The notes under the pieces were generated by a model. The model worked only from the letters and a program-made list of their open reading frames with translations. It was not told the DNA's origin and ran no database searches. A stretch of DNA of 64,000 nt from Bacillus sp. MM2020_4 (GTDB taxonomy: Bacteria > Bacillota > Bacilli > Bacillales > Cytobacillaceae). The stretch lies in the NCBI RefSeq assembly GCF_011250555.1, contig NZ_JAANMZ010000020.1:1-64000 (forward strand), given 5' to 3'. The translations under genes and the position numbers were made by a program. Below are positions 32,554-41,345 of this stretch, piece by piece (within the stretch, counting starts at the first letter, position 1; the number at the start of each line of letters is the position of its first letter).

Positions 32554-33504
32554 ATGATTAGAACTATCGCAGTTAATAAGAATCTTGAATTAGTCAAAGA
32601 CCTAGAGATTTCAACACTTGTCAAGGGAGATTACCAGTGGTACTGGATTGATTTTCAAGAGCCCAGTAAGGAGGAAATGGAATTTCTCAGGAATCCTCTT
32701 TCCTTCCATCCATTAGCAATTGAAGACTGCATTCATCATCTACAACGACCAAAACTAGATTATTATGAGGACTATGCTTTTTTTGTGATTCAGGCATTGG
32801 ACCGGCAAACCATTGCAAGAGAGGAGGTTGATTTCTTTCTTAGTAAGAACTATGTTGTTACTTTTCATCATAAACTATCTCCAGAAATTAATGAGGTTTG
32901 GAATCGATTCAGTCAATCATCGAATACAGATCAATGGGATCCCTCCCATGTTTTTTATCATGTTCTCGATAGTCTGGTCGATAATTATTTTCCTTTAGTG
33001 AATCAAATTGATGATACCTTAAATGAAATTGATGAGAATTCCAAGGGGAGATCAACAGAGGCGTTACTGAAGGATTTATTTGATGCACGACATGACTTGC
33101 TATCATTAAGGCACACGGTTACACCCATGAGGGATTTATTGTACAGAATTCTCAATTCCAAGCGATTAACGAGTATTGAAGGGAAAATCGCCTATTTTTC
33201 TGATATTTACGATCATTTGCTTAAATTATCTGAGATGATTGAAGCAAGTCGCGAGCTTACTACCGATATTCGTGATAGCTATATTTCCATCAATGCCAAT
33301 GAAACCAACCATGTAATGAAGGTCTTAACGGTGATTACTACCATTTTTATGCCGCTAACCTTCATCGTCGGTATATATGGGATGAATTTTCACTATATGC
33401 CGGAACTGACTTGGAAATATGGATATTTTGGTTCACTAATCCTCATGTTCATAATCGCAGTTGGGATGACATTATGGTTTACCAAAAAGGGATGGTTTAA
33501 ATAA
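32554..33504 (+). CDS. corA: CorA-family Mg2+ transporter, YfjQ-like (316 aa)
   Basis: Pentameric divalent-cation channel for Mg2+ (some relatives Co2+ or Zn2+). Large cytoplasmic alpha/beta and long helix region (1-255), then two C-terminal transmembrane helices with the pore motif GMN in IYGMNFHYMPEL. Length agrees with B. subtilis YfjQ. ATG at 32554 has AAGGAG eight bases upstream. Transcribed alone, divergent from the ger operon. Confidence 0.92.
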   Translation: MIRTIAVNKNLELVKDLEISTLVKGDYQWYWIDFQEPSKEEMEFLRNPLSFHPLAIEDCIHHLQRPKLDYYEDYAFFVIQALDRQTIAREEVDFFLSKNYVVTFHHKLSPEINEVWNRFSQSSNTDQWDPSHVFYHVLDSLVDNYFPLVNQIDDTLNEIDENSKGRSTEALLKDLFDARHDLLSLRHTVTPMRDLLYRILNSKRLTSIEGKIAYFSDIYDHLLKLSEMIEASRELTTDIRDSYISINANETNHVMKVLTVITTIFMPLTFIVGIYGMNFHYMPELTWKYGYFGSLILMFIIAVGMTLWFTKKGWFK

Positions 33505-33519
33505 CAAAAGACTATTATA

Positions 33520-33690
33520 AATCTCGACTTTGGGAATTGTCCTGCTCCAGTGCCCTAGCGGCTAGTGTCTTTCGCTCTCCGCCCTACGATAAGTCAACAT
33601 CGATTCGCCTCCGGTTCATCGTGTTTCCTTTATCTCCGTTGTGGCGCTCCAAGCCATACGCCGCTGACCAGGGCACTTGCGCTTTTCCTA
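33520..33690. repeat. Dispersed intergenic repeat, copy B (full, about 170 bp)
   Basis: Longest of three related copies. It begins TCGACTTTGGGAATTGTCC and ends CTTGCGCTTTTCCTA. Near the ends AGTGCCCT and AGGGCACT form terminal inverted repeats, so the element can fold on itself. Its last bases supply the TAG stop of the minus-strand gene ending at 33688. It has no reading frame of note. Confidence 0.7.
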
Positions 33691-34002
33691 TTCCCAATTT
33701 TCATAAGCAACGGTTCCCCCTGTTAAATCAATCGTGTTGCGCTCCCCTTTATAATAGGTCTTTCCATCTTTTTCAATAATTAAATTGTCATAGGTCAAAA
33801 CCTTTTGTCCATTGGGAAGATGGATCACAACCTTCTGTCCCAAATCCTCACTCGGCGCTTCAATTTTTATTGTACTTTGATAGTAATAGCGAAAAATAAA
33901 GAAACCGGCGGTTAAGATGCTGCAGGTGATGATGAAAAAAACTAGACCCCTCCAAGAAGACTGCTTCGGCTTATGATTATATAATTCTGCTCTGGTCAAC
34001 AT
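33688..34002 (-). CDS. Single-pass membrane protein, function unknown (104 aa)
   Basis: I do not recognise the family. Basic N-terminal tail, one transmembrane helix (about 20-40), then a small extracytoplasmic beta-rich domain with KVVIHLPNGQKVLTYDNLII and ending NWE. A good AGGAGG precedes the ATG at 34002. The stop codon TAG is part of repeat copy B, so the repeat may have inserted at, or replaced, the original gene end. Confidence 0.68.
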   Translation of the reverse strand: MLTRAELYNHKPKQSSWRGLVFFIITCSILTAGFFIFRYYYQSTIKIEAPSEDLGQKVVIHLPNGQKVLTYDNLIIEKDGKTYYKGERNTIDLTGGTVAYENWE

Positions 34003-34204
34003 TTTTTGTCCTCCTATTTATTTTAATAGTATGAATACTCCCATTTATGTCCAATTTTCCCCTGTTTATCCTTCAGAAAAATAATTAACACAGTTAACCT
34101 ATGCAAACATTCATAAAAAGTTGACCAAAATTCGATATTTTACATGTCATTTTCAATTTTTAGTATAATAGTAAGGAATGAAAAGTCAGAGAGGGGTAGT
34201 TGCA

Positions 34205-35257
34205 GTGGGTAATCATACATATTCAGCAGAAACAATGAAATTAATAAGAGATTTGGTCTCAATTCCTAGCCCGTCTGGTAATACAAATGAAGTCATTACC
34301 TTTGTCGAAAATTTCCTATCCGAATTACAAATCCAAACCTATCGGAACCGTAAAGGCGGCTTAATTGCGACAATTGAAGGAAAAGATTCAAGTAAACACC
34401 GGATGCTTACAGCGCATGTCGATACGCTAGGCGCAATGGTAAAGGAAATAAAGGCAAATGGACGATTAAAGATTGACCTAATTGGCGGTTTTAAATTCAA
34501 CTCCATCGAGGGGGAATACTGCCAAATTGAAACAAGCAGTGGCAAGAAATACACTGGTACCATTCTTATGCATCAGACGTCCGTCCATGTTTATAAGGAT
34601 GCCGGCAAAGCCGAGCGAAATCAGGAAAATATCGAGGTGCGGATTGATGAAAAAGTAGATAATGCGGACGAAGTGAGGGCGCTGGGTATCGAAGTCGGTG
34701 ATTTTGTTTCATTCGACCCACGAGTGGAAATAACTCCAAGCGGATATATTAAATCGCGGCATTTGGATGATAAAGCGTCAGTTGCCATTCTTCTGCAATT
34801 AATTAGGCAAGTGAAAACAGAGAACCTTACATTGCCTCATACGACACACTTTCTCATTTCGAATAATGAAGAAATTGGCTATGGCGGTAACTCAAATATT
34901 ACCCCAGAAACGGTTGAATACTTAGCGGTCGATATGGGGGCAATGGGTGACGGTCAATCTACCGATGAATATACAGTTTCCATCTGTGTGAAGGATGCGA
35001 GCGGCCCGTATCATTATGGTTTACGAAAAAAATTAGTACGCCTTGCAGAGGAAAATAACATTGATTATAAATTAGACATTTATCCCTTTTATGGTTCTGA
35101 TGCGTCAGCAGCCATTCGTTCAGGACATGATATTGTTCATGGACTAATCGGACCGGGGATCGATTCATCACATGCATTTGAACGTACACACCAATCGTCA
35201 ATCGAAAATACCGCAAAACTATTGTACTATTACCTTCAGACAGACCTTATTTTATAA
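34205..35257 (+). CDS. M42-family metallopeptidase (350 aa)
   Basis: Cytoplasmic co-catalytic dizinc aminopeptidase of the glutamyl/deblocking aminopeptidase group, forming large tetrahedral complexes in relatives. Metal ligands and active site are seen: His in TAHVDTLG, Asp in HLDDKAS, catalytic Glu pair in NNEEIG, Asp in VDMG and His in SSHAFERTH. GTG at 34205 has GAGAGGGG eight bases upstream; an in-frame ATG at 34178 has no such site. Some family members were once named endoglucanase; peptidase activity is the better supported role. Confidence 0.9.
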   Translation: MGNHTYSAETMKLIRDLVSIPSPSGNTNEVITFVENFLSELQIQTYRNRKGGLIATIEGKDSSKHRMLTAHVDTLGAMVKEIKANGRLKIDLIGGFKFNSIEGEYCQIETSSGKKYTGTILMHQTSVHVYKDAGKAERNQENIEVRIDEKVDNADEVRALGIEVGDFVSFDPRVEITPSGYIKSRHLDDKASVAILLQLIRQVKTENLTLPHTTHFLISNNEEIGYGGNSNITPETVEYLAVDMGAMGDGQSTDEYTVSICVKDASGPYHYGLRKKLVRLAEENNIDYKLDIYPFYGSDASAAIRSGHDIVHGLIGPGIDSSHAFERTHQSSIENTAKLLYYYLQTDLIL

Positions 35258-35344
35258 AAAGGACATTTTGCCCATCACACTAGAACATTTCAAGCTAAAC
35301 GGTTATAATAAACTTGAAATCGAATGAGCTGGGAGATGTAACAT

Positions 35345-35554
35345 ATGTTTTCTAATATTGGTGTTCCGGGATTAATTTTAATTCTGACTGTTGCCTTGGT
35401 TATTTTTGGGCCGAATAAGCTCCCTGAAATTGGGCGTGCTTTTGGAAAATCAATTCGTGAATTTAAAAAAGCAACTGAGGGAATAGCTGACGATATCAAA
35501 GCTGAAATAACAGAAGATATCAAAGAGGTTAAAAAAGTTGACTTAAAAAAATAA
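35345..35554 (+). CDS. tatA: Twin-arginine translocase subunit TatA (69 aa)
   Basis: Pore-forming subunit of the Tat system exporting folded proteins. One N-terminal transmembrane helix (6-22), the [20 protein letters not shown] hinge and amphipathic helix, then a charged tail. No tatC gene is adjacent, so it works with a TatC encoded elsewhere. GGGAGATG precedes the ATG, and a strong terminator follows. Confidence 0.95.
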   Translation: MFSNIGVPGLILILTVALVIFGPNKLPEIGRAFGKSIREFKKATEGIADDIKAEITEDIKEVKKVDLKK

Positions 35555-35567
35555 GTTCAGATAAAAC

Positions 35568-35601
35568 ATCCCCTATATAGGTTCAGGGGATGCTTTTTTT
35601 T
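35568..35601 (+). terminator. tatA terminator
   Basis: CATCCCC/GGGGATG stem followed by eight Ts on the plus strand. Confidence 0.88.
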
Positions 35602-35603
35602 GC

Positions 35604-35729
35604 TTACCTTTTAGATTTTCCCGCCATTGCATTAAATTGATTCATTAATTTCTTTCGTGACTTTCCATTTCTTAGTAAATAGGCCGCTCCGATTCCAATT
35701 GTGGTCATCATTAATTTCTTTTTGTCCAA
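35604..35729 (-). CDS. Small basic protein, DUF3918-like (41 aa)
   Basis: Short gene starting at TTG 35729 with a textbook AGGAGG eight bases upstream and ending TAA at 35604. The product begins MDKKKLMMTTIGIGAAYLL and ends in a Lys/Arg-rich tail; residues 7-20 form one short hydrophobic helix. Size and design resemble the DUF3918/YrzQ-type small proteins of Bacilli. Function unknown. It lies convergent to tatA, whose terminator may serve both. Confidence 0.65.
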   Translation of the reverse strand: MDKKKLMMTTIGIGAAYLLRNGKSRKKLMNQFNAMAGKSKR

Positions 35730-35813
35730 TATAATCGCCTCCTAAAACTATCCTACCTCTTTAAATATTCCCTCAGCAAACGCATTTTAGCACCCGAAAA
35801 TATTTCCTCTTTA

Positions 35814-35849
35814 CAAAAAAAGTTAATCCCCACATGGGATTAACTTTTT
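35814..35849 (-). terminator. Terminator of the 35860 gene
   Basis: AAAAAGTTAATCCC/GGGATTAACTTTTT perfect stem with a 5-base loop and T-runs on both strands; 10 bases past the stop at 35860. Confidence 0.88.
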
Positions 35850-35859
35850 CCTCCACTTT

Positions 35860-36417
35860 TTACTTTTTTAACATTTCTTTCATCATTTGGTTATGCTCTT
35901 TCATTTGTACCAAGAGTTGATTGAGGAGCACTGCTGCCTGCTTATCATCCTTCTTATCAACAGCTAGTCGTAAATCATGGAATATCTTCCAATGTCCCAT
36001 CTTTTTACCATGGTGCGCCTTATTCATAAATTCTTCCTTCGTGATCTTTCCTTCATCTAACTGTTTCTTAAGCTCTTCCATTTTCGTCATTTTCTCTTTT
36101 TTCCATTGCTCCCTTTTAGCAGCATTTTCCGGGCTCATCCACTGATTACGGAGCGTTTTCTTTTCCTCAAGAACTTTTGTCCATTCTCCCTTTTTATCCG
36201 GTGTATATTGGTCCACCCATGAAAGCAGCTTCTGCTCCCTCTCCTTCATCATTGCCTGCCAGTCTTTGTGCATCAAATGGCGGTGTTTATCCTCCTTGCA
36301 ATTGCAAGGTTTTTCATCGTGATCTACTGGGGTAGATTCATGTTCATGTGCCGCAGCAAAATTTGGCATGGAGAATACCAATGCAATGGATAAAAGTAAC
36401 ATTTTTAGCTTCATCAT
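35860..36417 (-). CDS. Secreted His- and Lys-rich helical protein (185 aa)
   Basis: Family not recognised. A signal peptide (residues 1-24, AAA-H cut region) leads into an N-terminal His/Cys cluster (HEHESTPVDHDEKPCNCKED), plausible as a metal-binding site, and then long charged helices rich in Lys, Glu, Met and Trp. The middle KKQLDEGKITKEEFMNKAH resembles the short SHOCT-type segment seen in oligomerising proteins. ATGATG start with GGAAGGCGAT upstream. Own terminator; divergent from the NDH-2 gene. A role in envelope metal binding is a guess. Confidence 0.65.
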   Translation of the reverse strand: MMKLKMLLLSIALVFSMPNFAAAHEHESTPVDHDEKPCNCKEDKHRHLMHKDWQAMMKEREQKLLSWVDQYTPDKKGEWTKVLEEKKTLRNQWMSPENAAKREQWKKEKMTKMEELKKQLDEGKITKEEFMNKAHHGKKMGHWKIFHDLRLAVDKKDDKQAAVLLNQLLVQMKEHNQMMKEMLKK

Positions 36418-36562
36418 TATCGCCTTCCATTCTTCATTGAAATTAAATCACTAAATTATCATTCCCGTTTTTTCTAAAAAAATTTACCAATTCGACAAAA
36501 ATTTAGTTAAAAGGTACTTGAGAAATAAACGATTTTATCGTATTCTAAAAGCATAGAGAGAA

Positions 36563-36578
36563 TGTGAATTTTTTCACA
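36563..36578. promoter_or_regulatory. FNR/CRP-type site 1 upstream of ndh
   Basis: TGTGA-ATTTTT-TCACA, a perfect TGTGA-N6-TCACA palindrome as bound by Bacillus Fnr. A weak -10 (TTTAAT, 36598-36603) would place it near -40. Confidence 0.65.
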
Positions 36579-36618
36579 TAATAGGATGGAGCAGTAGTTT
36601 AATTTTTTTACCTATATT

Positions 36619-36634
36619 TGTGAAATACATCACA
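36619..36634. promoter_or_regulatory. FNR/CRP-type site 2 upstream of ndh
   Basis: TGTGA-AATACA-TCACA, a second perfect palindrome, centred 56 bases from site 1. If the TATAAA at 36643-36648 is the -10, the site covers the core promoter, a repressing position. Confidence 0.65.
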
Positions 36635-36669
36635 ATGAACAGTATAAAAATGTATTAGGAGTGGGGAAA

Positions 36670-37893
36670 ATGACAAAGCCAAAAATCGTTATCTTAGGTG
36701 CAGGCTATGGAGGAATTATTACAAGTAAAAGTCTAGAAAAATTACTAAAAACCGGTGAAGCAGATGTTACACTCATAAATAAACACGACTATCATTACCT
36801 TACAACACAACTTCATAAGACAGGAGTAGGAACGGCAGCAGATCGGCAAATTGCCATGTCTATACCAGAACTAATTAATCCGGCAAAGACACGGTTTCTT
36901 AAGGCTGCAGTAGCCTCAATTGATATCAATTCCCAAGAAGTGCATCTAGAGGGCGGAGACACCGTTCCATATGATTATTTATTAATTGCCCTCGGATTTG
37001 AAGTAGAGACTTATGGCATTCCAGGTGTAAAAGAAAATGCCTTTGAAATTCGCAGCTTTAGAAGTACAAAAATTATTTACCATCAAATCATGAAACAATT
37101 TAACCTTTATAAACAGGATTATGACCCTTCCCGGTTAACTTTTGTTGTTGCTGGTGGAGGATTTACCGGAATCGAGATGCTCGGCGAATTAGCCGATGGA
37201 CTGCCTAAACTTTGTAAGGAACATGATATACCATTTGAAAAAATTAGAATTGTCGGCATTGAGGCTGCACCATCTGTCATTCCATTTTTCCCGAAGCAAT
37301 CCATCGAATACACACAAAGGGTTTTAGAAAAACGGAATATTGAAGTCATCACCGCAACCAAAATACTGGAATGTACCCCTGAAAAGGTTGTGCTAGAAAA
37401 TAACCTCGAAATTCCAACAAGAACATTAATCTGGTCTTGTGGAGTAAAAGGAAACACAATTGTTCACAAATGGGGTCTGCCGATTGAGAAAGGCAAGATT
37501 CCAGTTGATTCCTATCTTCGCGTAAAAAATATTAACAATACTTTTAGTATCGGAGACTGTTCATTATTCATGAAGGATGAAAAGAACGCATTGCCTCCGA
37601 CTGCACAAGTGGCGCTGCAGCAAGCACCTGTTTGTGCGAAAAACATTGTTTCATCCATAAGAGGTGAATCTTTAAAAGCGTTTGAATATCATCATAAAGG
37701 ATCTGTAGCATCCATTGGTCTCATGGCTGCTGTTGGTAAAGTTGGTAATTTCCGCTTATCCGGCCTTTTTGGAGCCTTTATGAAGCAAGTTATTGAGGCC
37801 CGTTATTTATTTAATCTTGGTGGACCATCACTAATTATTAAGCAGCATTTTGGTGTGAGCCGTGAGCAGGTAAAGGAAACGGTGAAACAGTAA
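36670..37893 (+). CDS. ndh: Type II NADH dehydrogenase (407 aa)
   Basis: Membrane-associated flavoprotein that passes electrons from NADH to menaquinone without pumping protons. FAD motif VILGAGYGG (near residues 6-14), NAD motif VVAGGGFTGIE (about 160-170), and the second FAD block FSIGDCSLF are all seen; PPTAQVALQQ matches the quinone-site region. ATG at 36670 lies after AGGAGTGG; a GTG three codons earlier overlaps that site. Two FNR-type palindromes precede it, so oxygen-dependent control is likely. It resembles YjlD/YumB of B. subtilis. Confidence 0.9.
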   Translation: MTKPKIVILGAGYGGIITSKSLEKLLKTGEADVTLINKHDYHYLTTQLHKTGVGTAADRQIAMSIPELINPAKTRFLKAAVASIDINSQEVHLEGGDTVPYDYLLIALGFEVETYGIPGVKENAFEIRSFRSTKIIYHQIMKQFNLYKQDYDPSRLTFVVAGGGFTGIEMLGELADGLPKLCKEHDIPFEKIRIVGIEAAPSVIPFFPKQSIEYTQRVLEKRNIEVITATKILECTPEKVVLENNLEIPTRTLIWSCGVKGNTIVHKWGLPIEKGKIPVDSYLRVKNINNTFSIGDCSLFMKDEKNALPPTAQVALQQAPVCAKNIVSSIRGESLKAFEYHHKGSVASIGLMAAVGKVGNFRLSGLFGAFMKQVIEARYLFNLGGPSLIIKQHFGVSREQVKETVKQ

Positions 37894-38008
37894 CCATCAC
37901 TTAAACAATATTACCTTCCAGGCTGTAGGGGTGTCCCTCCCCTTGTAGCTAATTGTTTAGAATAATCCCGCATACACCATGCCTTAAATCCCCAATTTAA
38001 GGTAATCG

Positions 38009-38045
38009 GCCCCATCCCAATTATTTGGAATGGGGCAAATTTTCT
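38009..38045. terminator. Terminator between ndh and VOC genes
   Basis: GCCCCAT-CCCAA / GGAATGGGGC stem followed by AAATTTTCT on the plus strand. It sits between convergent genes; the minus side is not T-rich. A weaker CCTTAAAT/ATTTAAGG hairpin precedes it. Confidence 0.6.
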
Positions 38046-38051
38046 ATTCGG

Positions 38052-38420
38052 TTAAATCCATTCTAAAAATTCGAGACGATTGCCAAACGGATCATGGACA
38101 TGAATTCTACTTGCACCTGGGAGATTATTGTCAGTGGTATAGGCAATATTCTTTTTCCTAAGAGCCGTTATTAATTCTTCAATATTCTCTACAACGAAGC
38201 CTGGATGTGCTTTTTTTGCGGGTGAAAATGGTTCCTCCACGCCAATATGAAGTTGAAACGTTCCAAACTTAAACCAAACTCCGCCTCGTTTTTTTAATTC
38301 TTCTGGCTTTTCCACTTCTGTTAAGCCGAGGACTCCGGCAAAAAATTCCCTTGCTGTTTCTTCACAGCCTTTTGGTGCTGCAAGCTGAACATGATCAATC
38401 TTTTTTATTACAAACGGCAT
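38052..38420 (-). CDS. VOC (glyoxalase/dioxygenase fold) protein (122 aa)
   Basis: Single-unit vicinal oxygen chelate protein. It has the paired beta-alpha-beta3 modules: IDHVQLAAP at the first strand, FQLHIGVEEPF mid-chain and DPFGNRLEFLEW at the end, with candidate metal ligands in DHVQ, LHIG and LEFLE. Likely a dimer acting on a small metabolite; reaction unknown. ATG at 38420 has GGGGGAG five bases upstream, so the long upstream open frame (58 codons) was rejected. Confidence 0.85.
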   Translation of the reverse strand: MPFVIKKIDHVQLAAPKGCEETAREFFAGVLGLTEVEKPEELKKRGGVWFKFGTFQLHIGVEEPFSPAKKAHPGFVVENIEELITALRKKNIAYTTDNNLPGASRIHVHDPFGNRLEFLEWI

Positions 38421-38493
38421 ACAGACTCCCCCATTTTCCGTATTTTTCAACCCTAATTTTATTAAATTTTTAGGTCTCCGGCAATTTTTGGGC

Positions 38494-38528
38494 AAAAAAA
38501 AGTAATCCCCGCCGTAACCGGGATCACT
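38494..38528 (-). terminator. Terminator of the ABC permease operon
   Basis: AGTGATCCC/GGGGATTACT imperfect stem followed on the minus strand by eight Ts. Confidence 0.7.
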
Positions 38529-38533
38529 TATTA

Positions 38534-39514
38534 TTAATAAACATCCTTTTTTGTAAAGACCATAAATGAAACGAATAAAGCACCAGCCCACCACACGAGC
38601 AGAACCAACATCGAGAAGGTAAGATTCATCCCCTCAATCGGCGGTGCTGTTCCTTTCATATAGTCCGTTAACCGTAAATTCACCATAAAAAAGTATTTAG
38701 CCGTTTCCCAAGAGGACACCATATTATTTAAGATTGCTCCTGAAATTAAGGCGGCGAGCATGACCCCCATTCCCGCTGCCGTGCTCCGGATTAAAACAGA
38801 CAGCATGAACGTTAAGGTTCCGACAACGATCGCTACAAACCACACTAATCCAAAATCCATCAACAAAAACTTCCATAAACTTAGAAGTTTGACCTCTGAA
38901 GTGTTTAGCCCAGTATCCGTAACATTAAAACCGGTTAAAATGGGTGCCCCCCAGCCCTTATAACCGAAGACTATTCCTGAAATGAGGTAGGAAAGGATGC
39001 CTGTAATGGCAATAATTAATGATATCGCCAAACAAAGGGTCAAATATTTACTTACTAGCACCCTCCACCTCTTCACAGGTCTTGTTAATAATAGCTTGAT
39101 CGAACCCAAACTATGTTCAGAGGACACTAGATCACTGGCGATAACCATCACCATTAATGGGATAAAAAGATCGATTGAGTTTTCCAAAAAGATTCTCATA
39201 AACGTTGGTGCGCCTGGCTCTGCTGGATTAATATCATGATCCAAATAATATTGTTCCTGCTGCAAGGTGATTTGCAATTGTTTTTTCCACTCGTCAGACA
39301 TCCTGCTGCTGCTTAAACGGTTTGTCGTGTCCACAATCTGCTGCTGTAAGATCGTGCGCCAATCACTCGTCCCAATTTTTTCCCGCTGGGTTTGGACTTG
39401 CTTATATTGTGCATATGTAAATAACATCACAAGAACTCCAATAATGAGTGAGATGACAATCAGACGCTTCTTAGCAATCAGCTTCATCATTTCATTTTGA
39501 ATCAGTTTATTCAA
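38534..39514 (-). CDS. ABC-2 type transporter permease (about 326 aa)
   Basis: Membrane component of an ABC exporter with the ATPase encoded just upstream. N-terminal helix, a long extracytoplasmic segment (40-115, Gln-rich, helical), then five helices; SIKLLLTRPVKRWRVLVSKY is the typical ABC-2 coupling segment. A GTG at 39523 overlaps the ATPase gene's end and sits in the ribosome site, so TTG at 39514 (LNKLIQNEM) is more likely. Substrate unknown. Confidence 0.85.
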   Translation of the reverse strand: MNKLIQNEMMKLIAKKRLIVISLIIGVLVMLFTYAQYKQVQTQREKIGTSDWRTILQQQIVDTTNRLSSSRMSDEWKKQLQITLQQEQYYLDHDINPAEPGAPTFMRIFLENSIDLFIPLMVMVIASDLVSSEHSLGSIKLLLTRPVKRWRVLVSKYLTLCLAISLIIAITGILSYLISGIVFGYKGWGAPILTGFNVTDTGLNTSEVKLLSLWKFLLMDFGLVWFVAIVVGTLTFMLSVLIRSTAAGMGVMLAALISGAILNNMVSSWETAKYFFMVNLRLTDYMKGTAPPIEGMNLTFSMLVLLVWWAGALFVSFMVFTKKDVY

Positions 39515-40421
39515 TACTGTCACCCCCCGTAAGTTCGAGGAATAAATCTTCTAGCACTGGCATTTTTCGATTCATTTCAGTTACCGCTATACCCGCTTCA
39601 ACAAGCTGTTTATTCCAGTCTGGTATCTTCGTGACATCATATTCTGTGAGAATCGTACCGTCTTCTTTTGCCTCAATGGTGGTTAAGCTTTCCAAAACTT
39701 GTTTTCCCTTGGCAAACGGAGTAACATGCCAAACGACCCGCTCGCGATTTGCAAGCAAATGCTGCACGGTATCAACTCGAATGATTGACCCTTTTGAAAT
39801 GATGGCTACTCGGTCACAAAGTAATTGAATTTCGCTCAATAAATGGCTGGAGACAAGGACGCTTAACCCTTCCTGTTCCGCTAAAAACCGAATAAATTGC
39901 CGCATTTCACGTATCCCTGCCGGATCCAATCCATTTGTCGGTTCATCAAGAATCAAAACTTTTGGTTCCCCCAAAAGAGCCTGGGCAATTCCGAGGCGCT
40001 GCCGCATTCCGAGAGAATAGGTTTTTACTTTATCATGAATTCTTTCCGTTAACCCAACAAGCTCTACGACTTCCTGAATCCGATTATCTCCGATATGATC
40101 AAGCATCCGGGCAAAATGAAGCAAATTATTATAACCAGATAAATAGGGATATAGTTCTGGATTTTCAACTATACAACCAAGATTACTAACTGCCGCCTGA
40201 AATTGGTCTTCAATATTGTAACCACAAATGTGAACACTTCCTGATGTCGGTTTAATCAACCCAACTAGCATACGGATGGTGGTGGTTTTCCCGGCACCAT
40301 TCGGTCCCAAGAAACCAAACACTTCCCCTTCACGTAAATCGAAGGTTAACCCTTTGATAATTTCTCTTTTCCCAATCACTTTTTTTAGATTCTTAACCGA
40401 TAATGTAACGTTTTTCTCCAT
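39507..40421 (-). CDS. ABC transporter ATP-binding protein (304 aa)
   Basis: ATPase of the BcrA/NatA-like group. Walker A GPNGAGKTTT, signature SLGMRQRLG, Walker B VLILDEPTNGLD and switch His in SSHLLSE are intact. The C-terminal 80 residues form the extra domain common to drug/bacteriocin-resistance ATPases. ATG at 40421 has GGGAGTG upstream; a GTG three codons earlier was rejected. Part of an SGNH hydrolase-ATPase-permease operon (12-base gap upstream, overlap downstream). Confidence 0.9.
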   Translation of the reverse strand: MEKNVTLSVKNLKKVIGKREIIKGLTFDLREGEVFGFLGPNGAGKTTTIRMLVGLIKPTSGSVHICGYNIEDQFQAAVSNLGCIVENPELYPYLSGYNNLLHFARMLDHIGDNRIQEVVELVGLTERIHDKVKTYSLGMRQRLGIAQALLGEPKVLILDEPTNGLDPAGIREMRQFIRFLAEQEGLSVLVSSHLLSEIQLLCDRVAIISKGSIIRVDTVQHLLANRERVVWHVTPFAKGKQVLESLTTIEAKEDGTILTEYDVTKIPDWNKQLVEAGIAVTEMNRKMPVLEDLFLELTGGDSIE

Positions 40422-40433
40422 CGATAACACTCC

Positions 40434-41210
40434 CTACCAGGTGAGCAATGAGGCTACTCGTTCAGCAATTAAACGGTATCCTTTTGAATTTGGATGAAAC
40501 TTGTCCGAATACAGATAGTCGTTTACCTTTAGCTCAAACAAGTCGAATGTTGGTACAAACACGATTTTAGGATAAGCAGCGCTAACTTCTGCACTGTCAT
40601 AATTCCAATGACGAATGACTTTGGACATCTCTTTCCCTTGATCTAATTCAATAAAGGGATTATACAAGCCAATGAAAAACACATTCGCATTCGGATTATT
40701 TTTGCGGATTTGTTCAAAAATAAATTTTAGGTTATCAAGGTATTTCTTTTCAATCGTTGTTATATCTTCAGTTTCAAAATCGGCTAATCCTTGACCCCCG
40801 CGAAACAAATCATTCCCGCCAATCGTCACCAATACCATATCCGCCTTTTTGATTTGCCTTCCTACTTCGGTTTCCTGAACCTGCTTCCGGAGTTGATTAG
40901 ATCTTTGACCATTAATACCCAAGTTTGTAAGCTGAACGGGTCGCTTTGACTTTTCTTTTATTTCATCCATCAAGACTCCCACATAGCCTTTTCCCGTTTC
41001 ATCACCAGTACCCCGTGTAAGGGAATCACCTAATGCTACAATGGTTAAAGCCTTTTTGGTTTCCACTTTTTTGTTTCCGGTGGTGGCCACGGGAGTCTTC
41101 TCCGGTTTACCTGCATAATATTCACCAACTGCAAAGCCAAGCCCGATCAGCCAGAGAAGGCAAAATAATACCGCTATGGCAGTAATCGAACGTATGACAT
41201 TCTTATTCAT
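40434..41210 (-). CDS. SGNH/GDSL hydrolase, membrane anchored (258 aa)
   Basis: Esterase or lipase of the SGNH fold, similar to B. subtilis YpmR. One N-terminal membrane anchor (7-29) puts the catalytic domain outside. Block I GDSLTRGTGDE carries nucleophilic Ser, block II NLGINGQRS the Gly, block III TIGGND the Asn, and block V SDKFHPNSKG the Asp/His pair, so it should be active on lipids or acylated wall polymers. AAAGGATG precedes the ATG at 41210. Likely co-transcribed with the ABC genes. Confidence 0.9.
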   Translation of the reverse strand: MNKNVIRSITAIAVLFCLLWLIGLGFAVGEYYAGKPEKTPVATTGNKKVETKKALTIVALGDSLTRGTGDETGKGYVGVLMDEIKEKSKRPVQLTNLGINGQRSNQLRKQVQETEVGRQIKKADMVLVTIGGNDLFRGGQGLADFETEDITTIEKKYLDNLKFIFEQIRKNNPNANVFFIGLYNPFIELDQGKEMSKVIRHWNYDSAEVSAAYPKIVFVPTFDLFELKVNDYLYSDKFHPNSKGYRLIAERVASLLTW

Positions 41211-41295
41211 AAAAACATCCTTTCTGGCCTTTTCTATTATTTAATCATAGTTGGGAGTTGAATCAAACTTTCAACCACGGGTTTTTGTTTTTTTT

Positions 41296-41334
41296 CAAAA
41301 AAATAGTCGGTATCCAAATGGATTGGATACCGAC
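41296..41334 (-). terminator. hmp terminator
   Basis: GTCGGTATCCAA/TTGGATACCGAC perfect 12-bp stem followed by TATTTTTTT on the minus strand. Confidence 0.9.
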
Positions 41335-41345
41335 TTTCCTATCTA

